Positions 8,443 to 17,619 of a DNA stretch of 64,000 nucleotides are shown here, piece by piece; positions within the stretch are counted from its first letter, which is position 1, and each line of letters begins with the position of its first letter. The notes beneath the pieces were generated by a model. That model was not told the origin of the DNA. It saw only the letters and a list, made by a program, of their open reading frames with translations, and did no database searches. The translations under genes were made by a program, and so were the position numbers. This DNA is from Bradyrhizobium cenepequi (GTDB taxonomy: Bacteria > Pseudomonadota > Alphaproteobacteria > Rhizobiales > Xanthobacteraceae): positions 26,999-90,998 of the forward strand of contig NZ_JAGKJI010000026.1 in NCBI RefSeq assembly GCF_020329485.1. The letters run 5' to 3'.

Positions 8443-10710
8443 TCAGTGGGCGAAGTTCTGACGCTGGATGAATGCGAACAGGAGCAGGCTGAGCGTGAGC
8501 AGGATTGCGCCGGCTATCATCTTCAGTTCGGCGTCGGTTGCGGTCTTCGGCAGCTTGATCGTGTCGGGCGCCTGCACCACTGCCGGACGCTTCAGGGCGG
8601 CAAGCTGCACCCGTCCATCGCCTTCCACGCGCCGCTCGGCCGGTGTCGCCGGCAACTGCGGGCGCTCGCCGAAGACCTTCGCGAAGTCCCAGCCGGCCGG
8701 CAGGTTGAGCGGCAATTCGCTCACTTTCAGTGACTCGCCCTCGGGCCGGCTCGGCGTCTTGTCGACCGCAACCAGGCTGGTCAGCCGCGTCACGAGCTGA
8801 TGCTCGAGCGCCAGCGCCAGGATGGTCTTGTCGGCGTCGTCAGGACTCGTCTGCCGCATCGTGCGCGCCACCTCGGCGTCGTCGATCTTGCGCCGCGCCC
8901 ACAGTTTTGACAGGCCCTTGCCTTCAGCGGCACTCGCAAGCGGTAGCGTCACGGTCCAGGGACGGTCGCCGATCCGGCCCTTGATCTCGACCGAGCCCGC
9001 GAGCTTGTCGAGCTTTGCAGCCAGCACCAGCGGCTCGTCGCGATAGAGGTCGGGAAGGATCGCCGGCGTAACGTCGGCGTGGGCGTCCGAGAACTTGGCG
9101 GAAAGATTGGTCACCGCGGGATTCTCGAGCTTGGCGAACAGCGAGCGCATGCGCTCCTCGACCTGGTCGGTCGAGCCGATATGGGTGAAGGCGCCGCGGC
9201 CGAGCTCGGCGGCGCGCGTCATCAGATAGATGTTGGGCGCCGAGCCGATGCCAACCATGAAGATGCGGGAGCGACCGCGCATTGCGGTGATGGTCTCGAA
9301 CAGTTGCTGCTCGTTGCCGATGGCACCGTCGGTCAGGAACACGACCTGGCGGACATAATCGGACTCATTACCGGAATGATCCGTCAGCGCCGCCCGCATC
9401 GCCGGCACCATCTCGGTGCCGCCCCTAGCCTGCAGCGCGCTCACGAAAGCGTTGGCGCGGCCGAGATGCTCGCCGTCCGCCGGCACCGCCGATGGAAACA
9501 GCACGTCCATGGTGTGGTCGAAGCGGATCACGTTGAAGCGGTCGTTCGGCTGCAGCCGGCCGAGCGCGTAAGTCAGGCTCGCTTTCGCCTGCACGATCGA
9601 GGTGCCACCCATCGAGCCGGAATTGTCGATCACGAAGATCACCTCGCGCGGCCGTGGCTTCTGCTCGGCCTCAACAACGAAAGGCGGGGTGACGAAGGCG
9701 AGCAGGTAGTCGGCGTCGCCGACATGCTCGCGAAACAGCCCGACCGACGGTGCTTTTTCGGCGGCAGGCTTCCAGGTCAGTTCGAAATCGCGGTCCGCCG
9801 GCACGAGCCCTTCGGCGAGCCTGATAATCCGAGTCGTATCGTCAACGCTTTCGATCTTGACGGCGTGATGGTGACTCTTCACCTCGCCGAGCGAGAAACC
9901 GGCTTGCAGGCGAACGGTGATGTTGGTCGGATTGACCGACGCATGCTCGGCCGGATCGAGCACCGGCGGCGTGATGCGGTCGCGATCCGGTACGGGATCG
10001 GACTTGGTCGCGCCCCAGCCGCCGCCGTCGGGACGGAGATCGACGCTCTGCACGATCGGCGCGGGATTGTAGCGCGGCGCCACCACCAGCGGCACGCGCA
10101 GCGAGAATTCGTTGCCGGACTGCTGCACCGGCTCCTGGTATTCGATCTGCACCAGCACGGTCTCGCCTGGGCCTATATTGGCGACAGAATTGGTGAAGAT
10201 GTTCGGTCGCTCCTGCTCGGTCAGCGCGGCTTTCTGGCCATTCTGCTTGGCCTGCTCATAGATGACGCGCGCCTGCTTGCGTTCCTTGATGTTGCCGACC
10301 ACGATGCGATCGCCGACCACCATCTTCAGCGCGTCGACCGCGCCGCCCGCTGGCAGCGGATAGACATAGACCGCTTCGACCCAGTCCTTGGTCGGGTTGC
10401 GGAAAACTTGCGTGACGCGGGCGCGGATGGTCGGGCCTGACACCGTGAGGTCGACATCGGTACCGAGCCTGATGGCGTCGTCATACCCCTCGTCGGTCTT
10501 CAGCAGCAGCGAGCCGGCACGGGCGTCGCCCGGCTTGATGAACGCTGCCGGCGGCCTGATCTCCGCCGACCACGCCGGCGCGAAGTTCACAAAGAGGGCC
10601 GCGAACCCGATCACGAGCGCGGCAACGCCTTCCACCAAAAAGAACAGCACTATTCGCATCCTGCGCGACAGGCGCGGACGGCCGGTCACGATTGCATCGC
10701 ACGTCGTCAT
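8443..10710 (-). CDS. VIT and VWA domain protein with C-terminal sortase signal
   Basis: This 755-residue protein has a membrane or signal segment at about 19-48, a VIT (inter-alpha-trypsin) domain at about 85-200, and a VWA domain starting near 355. The VWA domain has an intact MIDAS motif, IDNSGSMGG (from 361). At the C terminus a sorting signal is visible: LPKTA (720-724), a hydrophobic helix, and a short tail with a positive charge (QRQNFAH). The order matches the family named marine proteobacterial sortase target protein. It is probably cleaved between Thr723 and Ala724 by the adjacent sortase. The ATG at 10710 is preferred over 10743 because GGAGAAGGAA lies just upstream. VWA proteins often bind protein ligands through a metal ion; the ligand here is unknown. 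Confidence 0.92.
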   Translation of the reverse strand: MTTCDAIVTGRPRLSRRMRIVLFFLVEGVAALVIGFAALFVNFAPAWSAEIRPPAAFIKPGDARAGSLLLKTDEGYDDAIRLGTDVDLTVSGPTIRARVTQVFRNPTKDWVEAVYVYPLPAGGAVDALKMVVGDRIVVGNIKERKQARVIYEQAKQNGQKAALTEQERPNIFTNSVANIGPGETVLVQIEYQEPVQQSGNEFSLRVPLVVAPRYNPAPIVQSVDLRPDGGGWGATKSDPVPDRDRITPPVLDPAEHASVNPTNITVRLQAGFSLGEVKSHHHAVKIESVDDTTRIIRLAEGLVPADRDFELTWKPAAEKAPSVGLFREHVGDADYLLAFVTPPFVVEAEQKPRPREVIFVIDNSGSMGGTSIVQAKASLTYALGRLQPNDRFNVIRFDHTMDVLFPSAVPADGEHLGRANAFVSALQARGGTEMVPAMRAALTDHSGNESDYVRQVVFLTDGAIGNEQQLFETITAMRGRSRIFMVGIGSAPNIYLMTRAAELGRGAFTHIGSTDQVEERMRSLFAKLENPAVTNLSAKFSDAHADVTPAILPDLYRDEPLVLAAKLDKLAGSVEIKGRIGDRPWTVTLPLASAAEGKGLSKLWARRKIDDAEVARTMRQTSPDDADKTILALALEHQLVTRLTSLVAVDKTPSRPEGESLKVSELPLNLPAGWDFAKVFGERPQLPATPAERRVEGDGRVQLAALKRPAVVQAPDTIKLPKTATDAELKMIAGAILLTLSLLLFAFIQRQNFAH

Positions 10711-10875
10711 TTCCTTCTCCCGAGGGACGTCTTTGATGCGCAAAGTCTTCGAGAAAGCGCTTCAGAGCGCGAGCAGAATGATCGGCATTGTTCAGCCGCG
10801 GGCAGGCGCCGCACGCCGCATCATCGGCGGCTTTGTGCCGTTTTGTGCTAAAATGTGTGCTCTGCTAAAGTCGGT

Positions 10876-11658
10876 ATGAATCAGCATGGGGTGACGATGC
10901 CGACGCCGGACAAGCAGCTTTCCGAACAACAAAGCCGGCAGATTGCGGAGATGATCCGCGAGGAACTGGCGCGCCGGCGCATCTCGCGGCAGGCGCTGGC
11001 CGAGCAGGCCAAGCTCAGCCTCTCGACGCTGGAGAAGGTGCTCGGCGGACGCCGCCCGTTCACGCTTCAGACCATGGTGCGGCTGGAGCAGGCGCTCGGC
11101 GTCTCCTTGCGTAACGTTCAGCCGGCGCCGGTGATCGCAGTGGCCAATGGCGAAGTCGCGCCCGATGGGCTCGGGGCCTATTCGCGGCGGGCGGTGCAGT
11201 GGATCGAGGGCACTTATCTCACGGTCAGGCCGTCCTTCGGGGCCAAGGACGCGGTCTATGCCTATCGCACCGAGATCGCCTGGGACGATACCGTCTCCTC
11301 GCTGATCTTTCGCGAGGGCGAACGGCTGGATGCCGCCTACACCCAGTTCGGCGAAGTCGCCGTCCCCAACCAGTCCGGCTTCATCTATCTCGTCACCAAC
11401 CGGCACGGCCAGCATCGTCTGATCACGGTGTCCAGGCCGCGCAACACCGGCGAGATGTACGGCATCATCACCACGCTGCTCGCTGGCCGCGGCTCGCTGT
11501 TGACGCCGATCGCTGCACCCATCGCATTCCTACCGATCAAGAATATCGCCAAACCCTCCGTCGGACGCGTGTCCCCCGAGGACGAAAACTACGCGCTCTA
11601 TCGCGAGCATCTGCGCCGCACCGTCGACGAGCCGTTCGCGATTTTTCTGCCGGGCTAG
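10876..11658 (+). CDS. XRE-family HTH regulator with uncharacterised C-terminal domain
   Basis: A helix-turn-helix of the XRE/Cro type lies near the N terminus (ISRQALAEQAKLSLSTLEKVLGG is its core, abbreviated here to its start and end). The remaining ~170 residues form a conserved-looking domain that I cannot name. It contains RRAVQWIEGTYLTVRPSF and ends LRRTVDEPFAIFLPG. Its globular character suggests ligand sensing, which is inferred. The start is uncertain. GTG 10855, ATG 10876 and ATG 10897 are all in frame, and 10897 has a GGGGTG just upstream. The gene is divergent from the VIT/VWA sortase substrate with 165 bp between them, so it is a candidate regulator of the sortase pair. Confidence 0.8.
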   Translation: MNQHGVTMPTPDKQLSEQQSRQIAEMIREELARRRISRQALAEQAKLSLSTLEKVLGGRRPFTLQTMVRLEQALGVSLRNVQPAPVIAVANGEVAPDGLGAYSRRAVQWIEGTYLTVRPSFGAKDAVYAYRTEIAWDDTVSSLIFREGERLDAAYTQFGEVAVPNQSGFIYLVTNRHGQHRLITVSRPRNTGEMYGIITTLLAGRGSLLTPIAAPIAFLPIKNIAKPSVGRVSPEDENYALYREHLRRTVDEPFAIFLPG

Positions 11659-11717
11659 ATCTCTGTCCCCGGTGCACGGCTGCCTCCTCCACACGCGCAC
11701 CTGCACCCGGAGCAGAC

Positions 11718-11832
11718 CCCCATCCCAACCTTCCCCCTTTCAGGGGGAAGGAGCGCCGCAGCGCAACTGGCGGATCACCTCCCCTTGAAAAGGGGAGGTC
11801 GGTTTGCGCGTTAGCGCAAACCGGGTGGGGAT
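11718..11832. repeat. Dispersed palindromic repeat, CTTCCCCCTTTCAGGGGGAAG type
   Basis: It contains CTTCCCCCTTTCAGGGGGAAG, then CCTCCCCTTGAAAAGGGGAGG, then GGTTTGCGCGTTAGCGCAAACC, which are three consecutive perfect or near-perfect hairpins. It lies between convergent genes and probably acts as a structural terminator. It is a relative of the CTCTCCCCGC elements, not a further copy. Confidence 0.75.
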
Positions 11833-11872
11833 CAATTCTCTCCACACGCACGGCTGCGCCTCGGAGGGCCGT

Positions 11873-12583
11873 TTACGCCCGTCGCAGGGGCGAGGGCGAA
11901 ACGATGGAGGCGAGCAGCACTGCGAGAATGCCGGTCAGGAAAACGCCGTCAAACGTTCCGGCGCCGCCGATCGAGGCGATGGGCGCGCCAAGGCTGCCGA
12001 TCTTGTCCAAGTTGAGAAGGTCGGCGCCGATCAGCGTTCCGACCGAACCTGCGATATAAGCCAGCGGCGCGGCATATTCGCGCGAAAGCAGGAGCGCGAT
12101 GATCGCTACGCTGACGACGGGCACGAACACGGGCACAGCGATGCCAATTCCCGGCACCGGCGTCGCCATCCAATGGACGATGATCGCGATGACGGCGGTG
12201 GCGATCGCGGCCTTGACCCACAGGTCGTACCGGATGACCAGATAGATCGACATCAATGTCGGAATCACCGCGCCGCCGACATTCGCGGCCAGGATCGTGC
12301 TCGGCGCAGTCACCAGCGGCACGACATAGCGCATGCCGAAGAAGTCAACGATCTCGCCGGATCGGACCGGTGGGCCGGACAATTCCGTAATAGGGATATT
12401 GACATAGCTGCCGATCAGCGAACCGAACAGCAGCAGGAACGCCGCTCCCGGACTAACACCGAGACTCAGATAGGCGTATCGAAGAATACGGAGCTGGATC
12501 AGGATCACCAGCACCAGTGCCAGGAACACCAGGATCGAAAACGATCCCGGCGTCATCGGCAGATACTGCATCCGGCTATCCAC
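11873..12583 (-). CDS. DUF1614-type integral membrane protein
   Basis: This 236-residue protein consists of about seven hydrophobic segments with short loops. The region GSYVNIPITEL followed by AANVGGAVIPTLMSIYLV and the GADLLNLDKIGSLGAPIASIGGAGTFDG block near the end resemble DUF1614 proteins, found in bacteria and archaea with no established function. The conserved Asn and Gly residues inside membrane segments suggest a transporter or enzyme in the membrane, but nothing in the sequence names a substrate. No operon partner is evident: the acyl-CoA ligase gene upstream on the same strand ends 75 bp away. Confidence 0.75.
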   Translation of the reverse strand: MDSRMQYLPMTPGSFSILVFLALVLVILIQLRILRYAYLSLGVSPGAAFLLLFGSLIGSYVNIPITELSGPPVRSGEIVDFFGMRYVVPLVTAPSTILAANVGGAVIPTLMSIYLVIRYDLWVKAAIATAVIAIIVHWMATPVPGIGIAVPVFVPVVSVAIIALLLSREYAAPLAYIAGSVGTLIGADLLNLDKIGSLGAPIASIGGAGTFDGVFLTGILAVLLASIVSPSPLRRA

Positions 12584-12658
12584 GATCGGCGGCTCGCGTT
12601 GTTGGGCGCCCCCGATTAGGTGGGAAGCCGCTCGCGCGATCTCAAGGACGATAAACGT

Positions 12659-14263
12659 TCAAGGCGAGCCGCGCGGTGGTTCACCTCGCCCCGCTTGGCA
12701 ACCTTGTTGACGCACTATGTCAGCTTGCGCCAGATCGGTCGGCTTCAGCTCGGCAAACTGCTTGCGCAGCGTCGGCTTGTGGATCTTGCCGGTCGCATTG
12801 CGCGGCAACGCGTCGACGAACTCGATTTTGCTCGGACATTTGAACTTCGCCAGATTGGCCGCGCAATGCGCGTGGACCTCCGTCGGCGTCAACCTCTCGC
12901 CTGGCCTCACCGCGACGATCGCCATGCCGACCTCGCCCCACTGCTCGTTGGGGATACCGATCACGGCGGCTTCAGCAACCGCCGGCATCTGGTGCAGCAC
13001 GTTCTCGACTTCAGCCGGATAGACGTTCTCGCCGCCGGAGATGTACATGTCCTTCCAGCGGTCGACGATGTAGTAGAAGCCTTCCTCGTCGACGCGTGTC
13101 GCATCACCCGTATGCAGCCAGCCGTCGGTGAAGGAGGACGCGTTGGCGTCGGGCCGGTTCCAGTAACCCGGCGTGATGTTCGGTCCCCGGACCCAGAGCT
13201 CGCCGAGTTCACCCACTGCTGCGTCGCTGCCATCGGGACGCACGATGCGCACTTCCGTATGCAGCACCGGTTTGCCGGCGGAGCCCGCCTTGCGCGCGGC
13301 GTCCTCGCGGTCGAGCGCCATCACCGCGGGCGAGGTCTCGGTCATGCCATAGCCCTGCTGCAGCGCCACGCCGCGCGCTTCCCACACCTTCAAGAGCGGC
13401 ACCGGCATCGGCGCGCCGCCGACGCCGCCGATGACCAGGCGGCTGAAATCGGCGTTCGCGAACGAGGGATGCTGCGCCATGAACTGGTAGATCGCAGGCA
13501 CGCCGAAGAAGACGTTGATCCGCTCGGTGGGATCGCTGATCAGCCGCAATGCCTCGCCGGGATCGAAGTTGCGCATGATCAAGGCGGTGCCGCCGGCATG
13601 CAGCACCGGGTTGGTGTAGCAGTTGAGCCCGCCGGTGTGGAACAGCGGCAGCACGCAGAGGAACACCGAGGAAGGCGAGATATAGGCGAGGCCGCCGAGA
13701 TTGACGCAATTGAAGAACGTCATGCCGTGAGTGATGATCGCGCCCTTGGGCTGGCCTGTCGTGCCCGAGGTGTACATGATGGTCGAGATGTCATCGAGCG
13801 TGACAGGCTCGAATGTGTCGATCGGCTTCGCCGCCGCGATGCCGGCTTCATAGGAGCCATCGGGGCCGAGCCGCAGTATCGATGACACGTTGCAGAGTTT
13901 TGCAACGCTGAGCGCGGTCTCGGCGAGGTCGTCATCGTGGATCATGACTTTCGGCGAGGCATCGCCGACGATGAACTGCAGTTCGGGGACGGTAAGGCGG
14001 GTGTTGAGCGGCAGGAATACGGCACCTAATCGCCCGCAGGCGAACTGCACTTCGAGCGTGTCTGATGTGTTTAACGCCAGCACCGCGACCCGGTCGCCGC
14101 GCGCCACCTTGTGGGCATCCCGCAGATGCGCGGCGAGCCGCGAGATCCTGATGTCAGCTTGCGCATAGGTGAGGCGGTGGCCGCTGGCGAGGTCGACCAT
14201 CGCGACCTTGTCAGGCGTCCTCCGGCCGTAATGGGCGATCCAGTCGTAGTAACGAACCGGCAA
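12659..14263 (-). CDS. AMP-forming acyl-CoA synthetase (FadD-like)
   Basis: This 534-residue adenylate-forming enzyme has all the core motifs. The P-loop is MYTSGTTGQPKGA, A5 is YGMTETSPAV, A7/A8 is WLHTGDATRVDEEGFYYIVDR followed by KDMYISGGENVYP, and A10 is PRNATGKIHK. It activates a carboxylic acid to acyl-AMP and then acyl-CoA. The chain length or aromatic nature of the substrate cannot be read from the sequence. The start is a TTG at 14261-14263 with GGGAGGG a few bases upstream. It is divergent from two acyl-CoA dehydrogenases, which suggests a shared beta-oxidation-like pathway. Confidence 0.92.
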   Translation of the reverse strand: MPVRYYDWIAHYGRRTPDKVAMVDLASGHRLTYAQADIRISRLAAHLRDAHKVARGDRVAVLALNTSDTLEVQFACGRLGAVFLPLNTRLTVPELQFIVGDASPKVMIHDDDLAETALSVAKLCNVSSILRLGPDGSYEAGIAAAKPIDTFEPVTLDDISTIMYTSGTTGQPKGAIITHGMTFFNCVNLGGLAYISPSSVFLCVLPLFHTGGLNCYTNPVLHAGGTALIMRNFDPGEALRLISDPTERINVFFGVPAIYQFMAQHPSFANADFSRLVIGGVGGAPMPVPLLKVWEARGVALQQGYGMTETSPAVMALDREDAARKAGSAGKPVLHTEVRIVRPDGSDAAVGELGELWVRGPNITPGYWNRPDANASSFTDGWLHTGDATRVDEEGFYYIVDRWKDMYISGGENVYPAEVENVLHQMPAVAEAAVIGIPNEQWGEVGMAIVAVRPGERLTPTEVHAHCAANLAKFKCPSKIEFVDALPRNATGKIHKPTLRKQFAELKPTDLAQADIVRQQGCQAGRGEPPRGSP

Positions 14264-14471
14264 ATGTCCCTCCCGCGGTGGGCGGTCTGGCGCCGCCTGA
14301 TCGTGATCCGCAAGGGGCCAGTGGAAGGGCGAGGGCCGGAACCTGTCTTGCGTTTAGTGGCTGGACGAGGGGTAGGATCGGCGCCCGTTCGCCGTCGGCA
14401 GCCACTCGACGCAAGTTAGGGCGGCGAATTCCGGACATCGTTCCGGTCACGAGAATCGACGGAGCAAAGGG

Positions 14472-15608
14472 ATGGCGAGCCCATTCTACACCAGCGAGCA
14501 CGAGGCCTTTCGCGAGGCGGTGCGCCGTTTCGTGCAAAAGGAGATCGAGCCCTACGCCCATGAGTGGGACGAGGCGGGCGAGTTTCCGCGCGAGCTCTAT
14601 CGCAAGGCCTCCGAGATCGGGCTGCTTGGGTTGGGTTTCCCCGAGGAGTATGGCGGCATACCTTCTGACCAGTTCATGAAGATCGTGGCATCTCAGGAAC
14701 TGGCGCGGGCCGGCGCCGGCGGAGTCTCGTCGAGCCTGATGAGCCACACCATCGGTTCGCCACCGATTGCGCGCGCGGCCCGTCCCGAGGTCAAGGCGCG
14801 CGTGCTGCCGGAGGTGCTGCGGGGTGAGAAGATCTCTGCGCTCGCGATCACCGAGCCGAGCGGCGGCTCCGATGTCGCCAACCTCCGCACCAGGGCGCGC
14901 CGCGACGGCGATCATTACGTTGTCAGCGGTGAGAAGACCTTTATCACGTCGGGCGTGCGCGCGGATTATCTGACCGTTGCCGTGCGCACCGGCGGCGAGG
15001 GCCCCAGTGGCGTCAGCCTGCTCCTGATCGAGGGCGATACGCCCGGCCTGTCGCGGACCAAGCTGAAGAAGATGGGCTGGTGGGCATCCGATACCGCGAC
15101 GCTGCATTTCGATGAATGCCGCGTGTCGGCTGAGAATCTGATCGGCGAGGAGGGCCAAGGCTTCAAGATTATCATGCAGAATTTCAACAGCGAGCGGATG
15201 GGCATGGCGGCGAGCTGCACGGCTTACGCCCGCGTCTGTCTCGAGGAGGCCATCGCCTACGCCAAGGAGCGCGAGACTTTCGGCAAGCCGATCGCCCAGC
15301 ACCAGGTGATCCGCCACAAGATCGTCGACATGGCGCAGAAGGTCGCAGCCTCCCAGGCGATGCTGGAGATGCTGGCCTGGCGGCTGGAGCAGGGCGAAAG
15401 CCCGGTTGCCGAGATCTGCATGATGAAGAACCAGGCCACCCAGACCATGGCATTCTGCGCCTCCGAGGCGGTGCAGATCTTCGGTGGCGCCGGCTTCATG
15501 CGTGGCGTCAAGGTCGAGCGCATTTACCGCGAGGTCAAGGTCAACGCCATCGGTGGCGGCACCGAGGAGATCATGAAGGACCTCGCCAGCCGCCAGATGG
15601 GATTGTGA
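14472..15608 (+). CDS. Acyl-CoA dehydrogenase
   Basis: This 378-residue FAD flavoenzyme oxidises acyl-CoA to 2-enoyl-CoA and passes electrons to ETF. The three domains are present. The N-terminal helical domain contains FRELYRKASEIGLLGLGFPEEYGG-type sequence near residues 37-60 (written with the first residues corrected to EFPRELYRK). The middle beta domain has ALAITEPSGGSDVANLRT and SGEKTFITSG for FAD and substrate. The C-terminal helical domain has QIFGGAGFMRG and IYREVKVNAIGGGTEEI. The ATG has GGAG 8 bases upstream. It is followed after an intergenic repeat by a second acyl-CoA dehydrogenase. Chain-length preference is unknown. Confidence 0.92.
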   Translation: MASPFYTSEHEAFREAVRRFVQKEIEPYAHEWDEAGEFPRELYRKASEIGLLGLGFPEEYGGIPSDQFMKIVASQELARAGAGGVSSSLMSHTIGSPPIARAARPEVKARVLPEVLRGEKISALAITEPSGGSDVANLRTRARRDGDHYVVSGEKTFITSGVRADYLTVAVRTGGEGPSGVSLLLIEGDTPGLSRTKLKKMGWWASDTATLHFDECRVSAENLIGEEGQGFKIIMQNFNSERMGMAASCTAYARVCLEEAIAYAKERETFGKPIAQHQVIRHKIVDMAQKVAASQAMLEMLAWRLEQGESPVAEICMMKNQATQTMAFCASEAVQIFGGAGFMRGVKVERIYREVKVNAIGGGTEEIMKDLASRQMGL

Positions 15609-15619
15609 AAGCACACGCT

Positions 15620-15744
15620 GTCATTCCGGGGCGCGCGCAGCGCGAGCTATGATGTGCAATTGCACATCAGAGAATCCATCGGGCCTCAGGCGCAGGTGGC
15701 GAAATGGATTCCGGGCTGATCGCTTCGCGATGCCCCGGAATGAC
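15620..15744. repeat. Dispersed GTCATTCCGGGG palindromic repeat, copy 1
   Basis: It begins GTCATTCCGGGGCGCGC, ends TGCCCCGGAATGAC, and has the 20-bp perfect palindrome TGATGTGCAATTGCACATCA at 15650-15669, then AATCCAT / ATGGATT inner arms. The same layout is at 20656 and 63584, and versions lacking the 20-bp palindrome are at 60257 and 61262. It separates the two acyl-CoA dehydrogenases. Confidence 0.9.
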
Positions 15745-15777
15745 AAGACAAATGCCGATTGGAGCTCGAGAGAGAAA

Positions 15778-16947
15778 ATGATCTTCACCGCCGACCATGA
15801 AGAACCCCGCCGCGCCTTGCAGAAATTCATCGCGGCCGAGATCAACCCCTTCGTCGACGAATGGGAGGACGCCGGCATCTTCCCCGCGCATGAGCTGTTC
15901 AAGAAGCTTGGCGATCTCGGCTTCCTCGGCCTCAACAAGCCCGTCGAATTCGGCGGCCAGGGGCTCGACTACAGCTATGCGCTGATGATGGCGGAAGAAC
16001 TCGGCGCCATCAGATGCGGCGGCGTGCCGATGGCGATCGGGGTGCAGACGGACATGGCGACGCCGGCGCTGGCGCGGTTCGGCTCCGACGAGGTGCGGAG
16101 CGAATTCTTGGCGTTGGCGATCTCGGGCGATCAGGTCGCCTGCGTCGGCGTCTCCGAGCCCGGCGCCGGCTCCGACGTCGCCTCGATCAAGACCAATGCG
16201 CGTTCGGACGGCGACGACTACGTCATCAATGGCGGCAAGATGTGGATCACCAACGGGACGCAGGCGGACTGGATCTGCCTGCTCGCCAATACCAGCGACG
16301 GCCAGACCCATCGCAACAAGTCGCTGATCTGCGTGCCGATGAAGTCGAAGGGTGTGACGGTCGCGCGAAAACTCGACAAGATGGGCATGCGCTCCTCCGA
16401 CACTGCGCAGATCTTTTTCGACAATGTGCGGGTACCCAAGCGCAACCGGATCGGCGAGGAGGGCAAGGGCTTTACCTACCAGATGATCCAGTTCCAGGAG
16501 GAGCGTCTCTGGGGCGCCGCCGCCTGCCTGAAGGCGCATGAATTCATCATCAACGAGACGATTGAATATACCCGCAACCGCAAAGCATTCGGCGGCTCGA
16601 TCCTCGACAATCAGGTGGTGCATTTCAGGCTCGCGGAGATGCAGACCGAGGTCGAGCTGCTGCGCTCGCTGATCTACCGCGCCGGCGAGGCGCTGGTTGC
16701 GGGCGAGGACGTCACCCGGCTCGCCACCATGGCGAAGCTGAAGGCGGGCCGGCTGGGCCGCGAACTCACCGACGCCTGCCTGCAATATTGGGGCGGCATG
16801 GGTTTCATGAACGAGACCCCGGTCAGCCGGGCCTATCGCGACAGCCGCCTGACCTCGATCGGCGGCGGTGCTGACGAAGTGATGCTGATGGTGTTATGCA
16901 AGATGATGGGCACGCTGCCAGGGCTGAAGGGAAAAGGAAACGTCTGA
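15778..16947 (+). CDS. Acyl-CoA dehydrogenase
   Basis: This is a second FAD-dependent acyl-CoA dehydrogenase, 389 residues from the ATG at 15778. FAD and substrate motifs include CVGVSEPGAGSDVASIKT, NGGKMWITNG and, at the C terminus, QYWGGMGFMNETPVSRAYRD then SIGGGADEVML. It differs clearly from the neighbour at 14472, so the two probably act on different acyl-CoAs. The frame is open to 15649, but that extension lies in the dispersed repeat. A purine-rich GAGAGAGAAA precedes the ATG. Its stop overlaps the start of the GST gene by one base, so the two are translationally coupled. Confidence 0.92.
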   Translation: MIFTADHEEPRRALQKFIAAEINPFVDEWEDAGIFPAHELFKKLGDLGFLGLNKPVEFGGQGLDYSYALMMAEELGAIRCGGVPMAIGVQTDMATPALARFGSDEVRSEFLALAISGDQVACVGVSEPGAGSDVASIKTNARSDGDDYVINGGKMWITNGTQADWICLLANTSDGQTHRNKSLICVPMKSKGVTVARKLDKMGMRSSDTAQIFFDNVRVPKRNRIGEEGKGFTYQMIQFQEERLWGAAACLKAHEFIINETIEYTRNRKAFGGSILDNQVVHFRLAEMQTEVELLRSLIYRAGEALVAGEDVTRLATMAKLKAGRLGRELTDACLQYWGGMGFMNETPVSRAYRDSRLTSIGGGADEVMLMVLCKMMGTLPGLKGKGNV

Positions 16948-17603
16948 TGGTCACGCTTTATCATTGCGACGCTGCGCGTTCGTTCCGGCCGCTCTGGATG
17001 CTTGAGGAAATGCGGCTTCCCTATGAGCTCAAGATCCTGCCGTTTCCGCCGCGCGTGTTCGCGAAGGACTATCTCGCGCTCAACCCGCTCGGCACGATTC
17101 CCTTCCTGATCGATGGCGAGACGCGGATGACGGAGTCCTCCGGCATCTGCCATTACCTTGGCACCAAGTATGGGCCGACGCCGCTGATCGTCGGACCCGA
17201 CGAGCCGGCCTATGGCGAGTTCCTGAACTGGATGTATTTTTCTGACGCCACGCTGACCTTTCCGCAGACGTTGGTGCTTCGCTACGGCCAGCTCGAGCCG
17301 GAGGAGCGGCGGAATCCGCAGGTGGTCGGCGATTACGCCAAATGGTTCTTCGGCCGCCTGCGCGCGGTGGAGGCCGCGACGGGCAACACTGAGACGCTTT
17401 GCGCCGGCCGTTTCACCGCCGCCGATATCGCCGTTGGCTATGCGCTGCGGCTCGCCGACAATATCGGGCTCGCCAAGGATTTCGGTCCCAATGTTGCAGC
17501 CTATTGGGCAAGGTTGCAGCAGCGCGAGGCATACCAGAGCGCGGTCGTGGCGGAACGCAAGGCCGGCGCAGAGCAAAACGTCGCGCCGCGAGTGCGGCCG
17601 TAG
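16947..17603 (+). CDS. Glutathione S-transferase family protein
   Basis: This 218-residue protein has an N-terminal thioredoxin-like domain (VTLYHCDAARSFRPLWMLEE, then NPLGTIPFLIDG with the cis-proline, and ESSGICHYLG for gamma-glutamyl binding) and an all-helical C-terminal domain containing FTAADIAVGYALRLAD. It probably conjugates or isomerises an electrophile with glutathione. Its ATG overlaps the stop of the preceding acyl-CoA dehydrogenase (TGATG), which suggests a link to the same catabolic pathway, perhaps detoxifying a reactive enoyl intermediate; this is inferred. A ribosome-binding AAAGGAAA lies inside the upstream gene. Confidence 0.9.
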   Translation: MVTLYHCDAARSFRPLWMLEEMRLPYELKILPFPPRVFAKDYLALNPLGTIPFLIDGETRMTESSGICHYLGTKYGPTPLIVGPDEPAYGEFLNWMYFSDATLTFPQTLVLRYGQLEPEERRNPQVVGDYAKWFFGRLRAVEAATGNTETLCAGRFTAADIAVGYALRLADNIGLAKDFGPNVAAYWARLQQREAYQSAVVAERKAGAEQNVAPRVRP

Positions 17604-17619
17604 TGCGTCCGCCCCGACC

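Noticed and set aside
9079..10440. A 453-codon plus-strand open frame
   Set aside because: It is antisense to the VIT/VWA gene, lacks a ribosome-binding site or motif, and its composition is that of the high-GC shadow of a real gene.
12620..13885. A 421-codon plus-strand open frame
   Set aside because: It is the shadow of the AMP-forming ligase; no motif is visible.
14211..15614. A 467-codon minus-strand open frame
   Set aside because: It lies antisense to an acyl-CoA dehydrogenase with clear family motifs and has none itself.
15649..15777. N-terminal extension of the second acyl-CoA dehydrogenase beginning MMCNCTSENPSG
   Set aside because: This is translation of the dispersed palindromic repeat; the same peptide start appears at 63648-like positions in the repeat at 63584.
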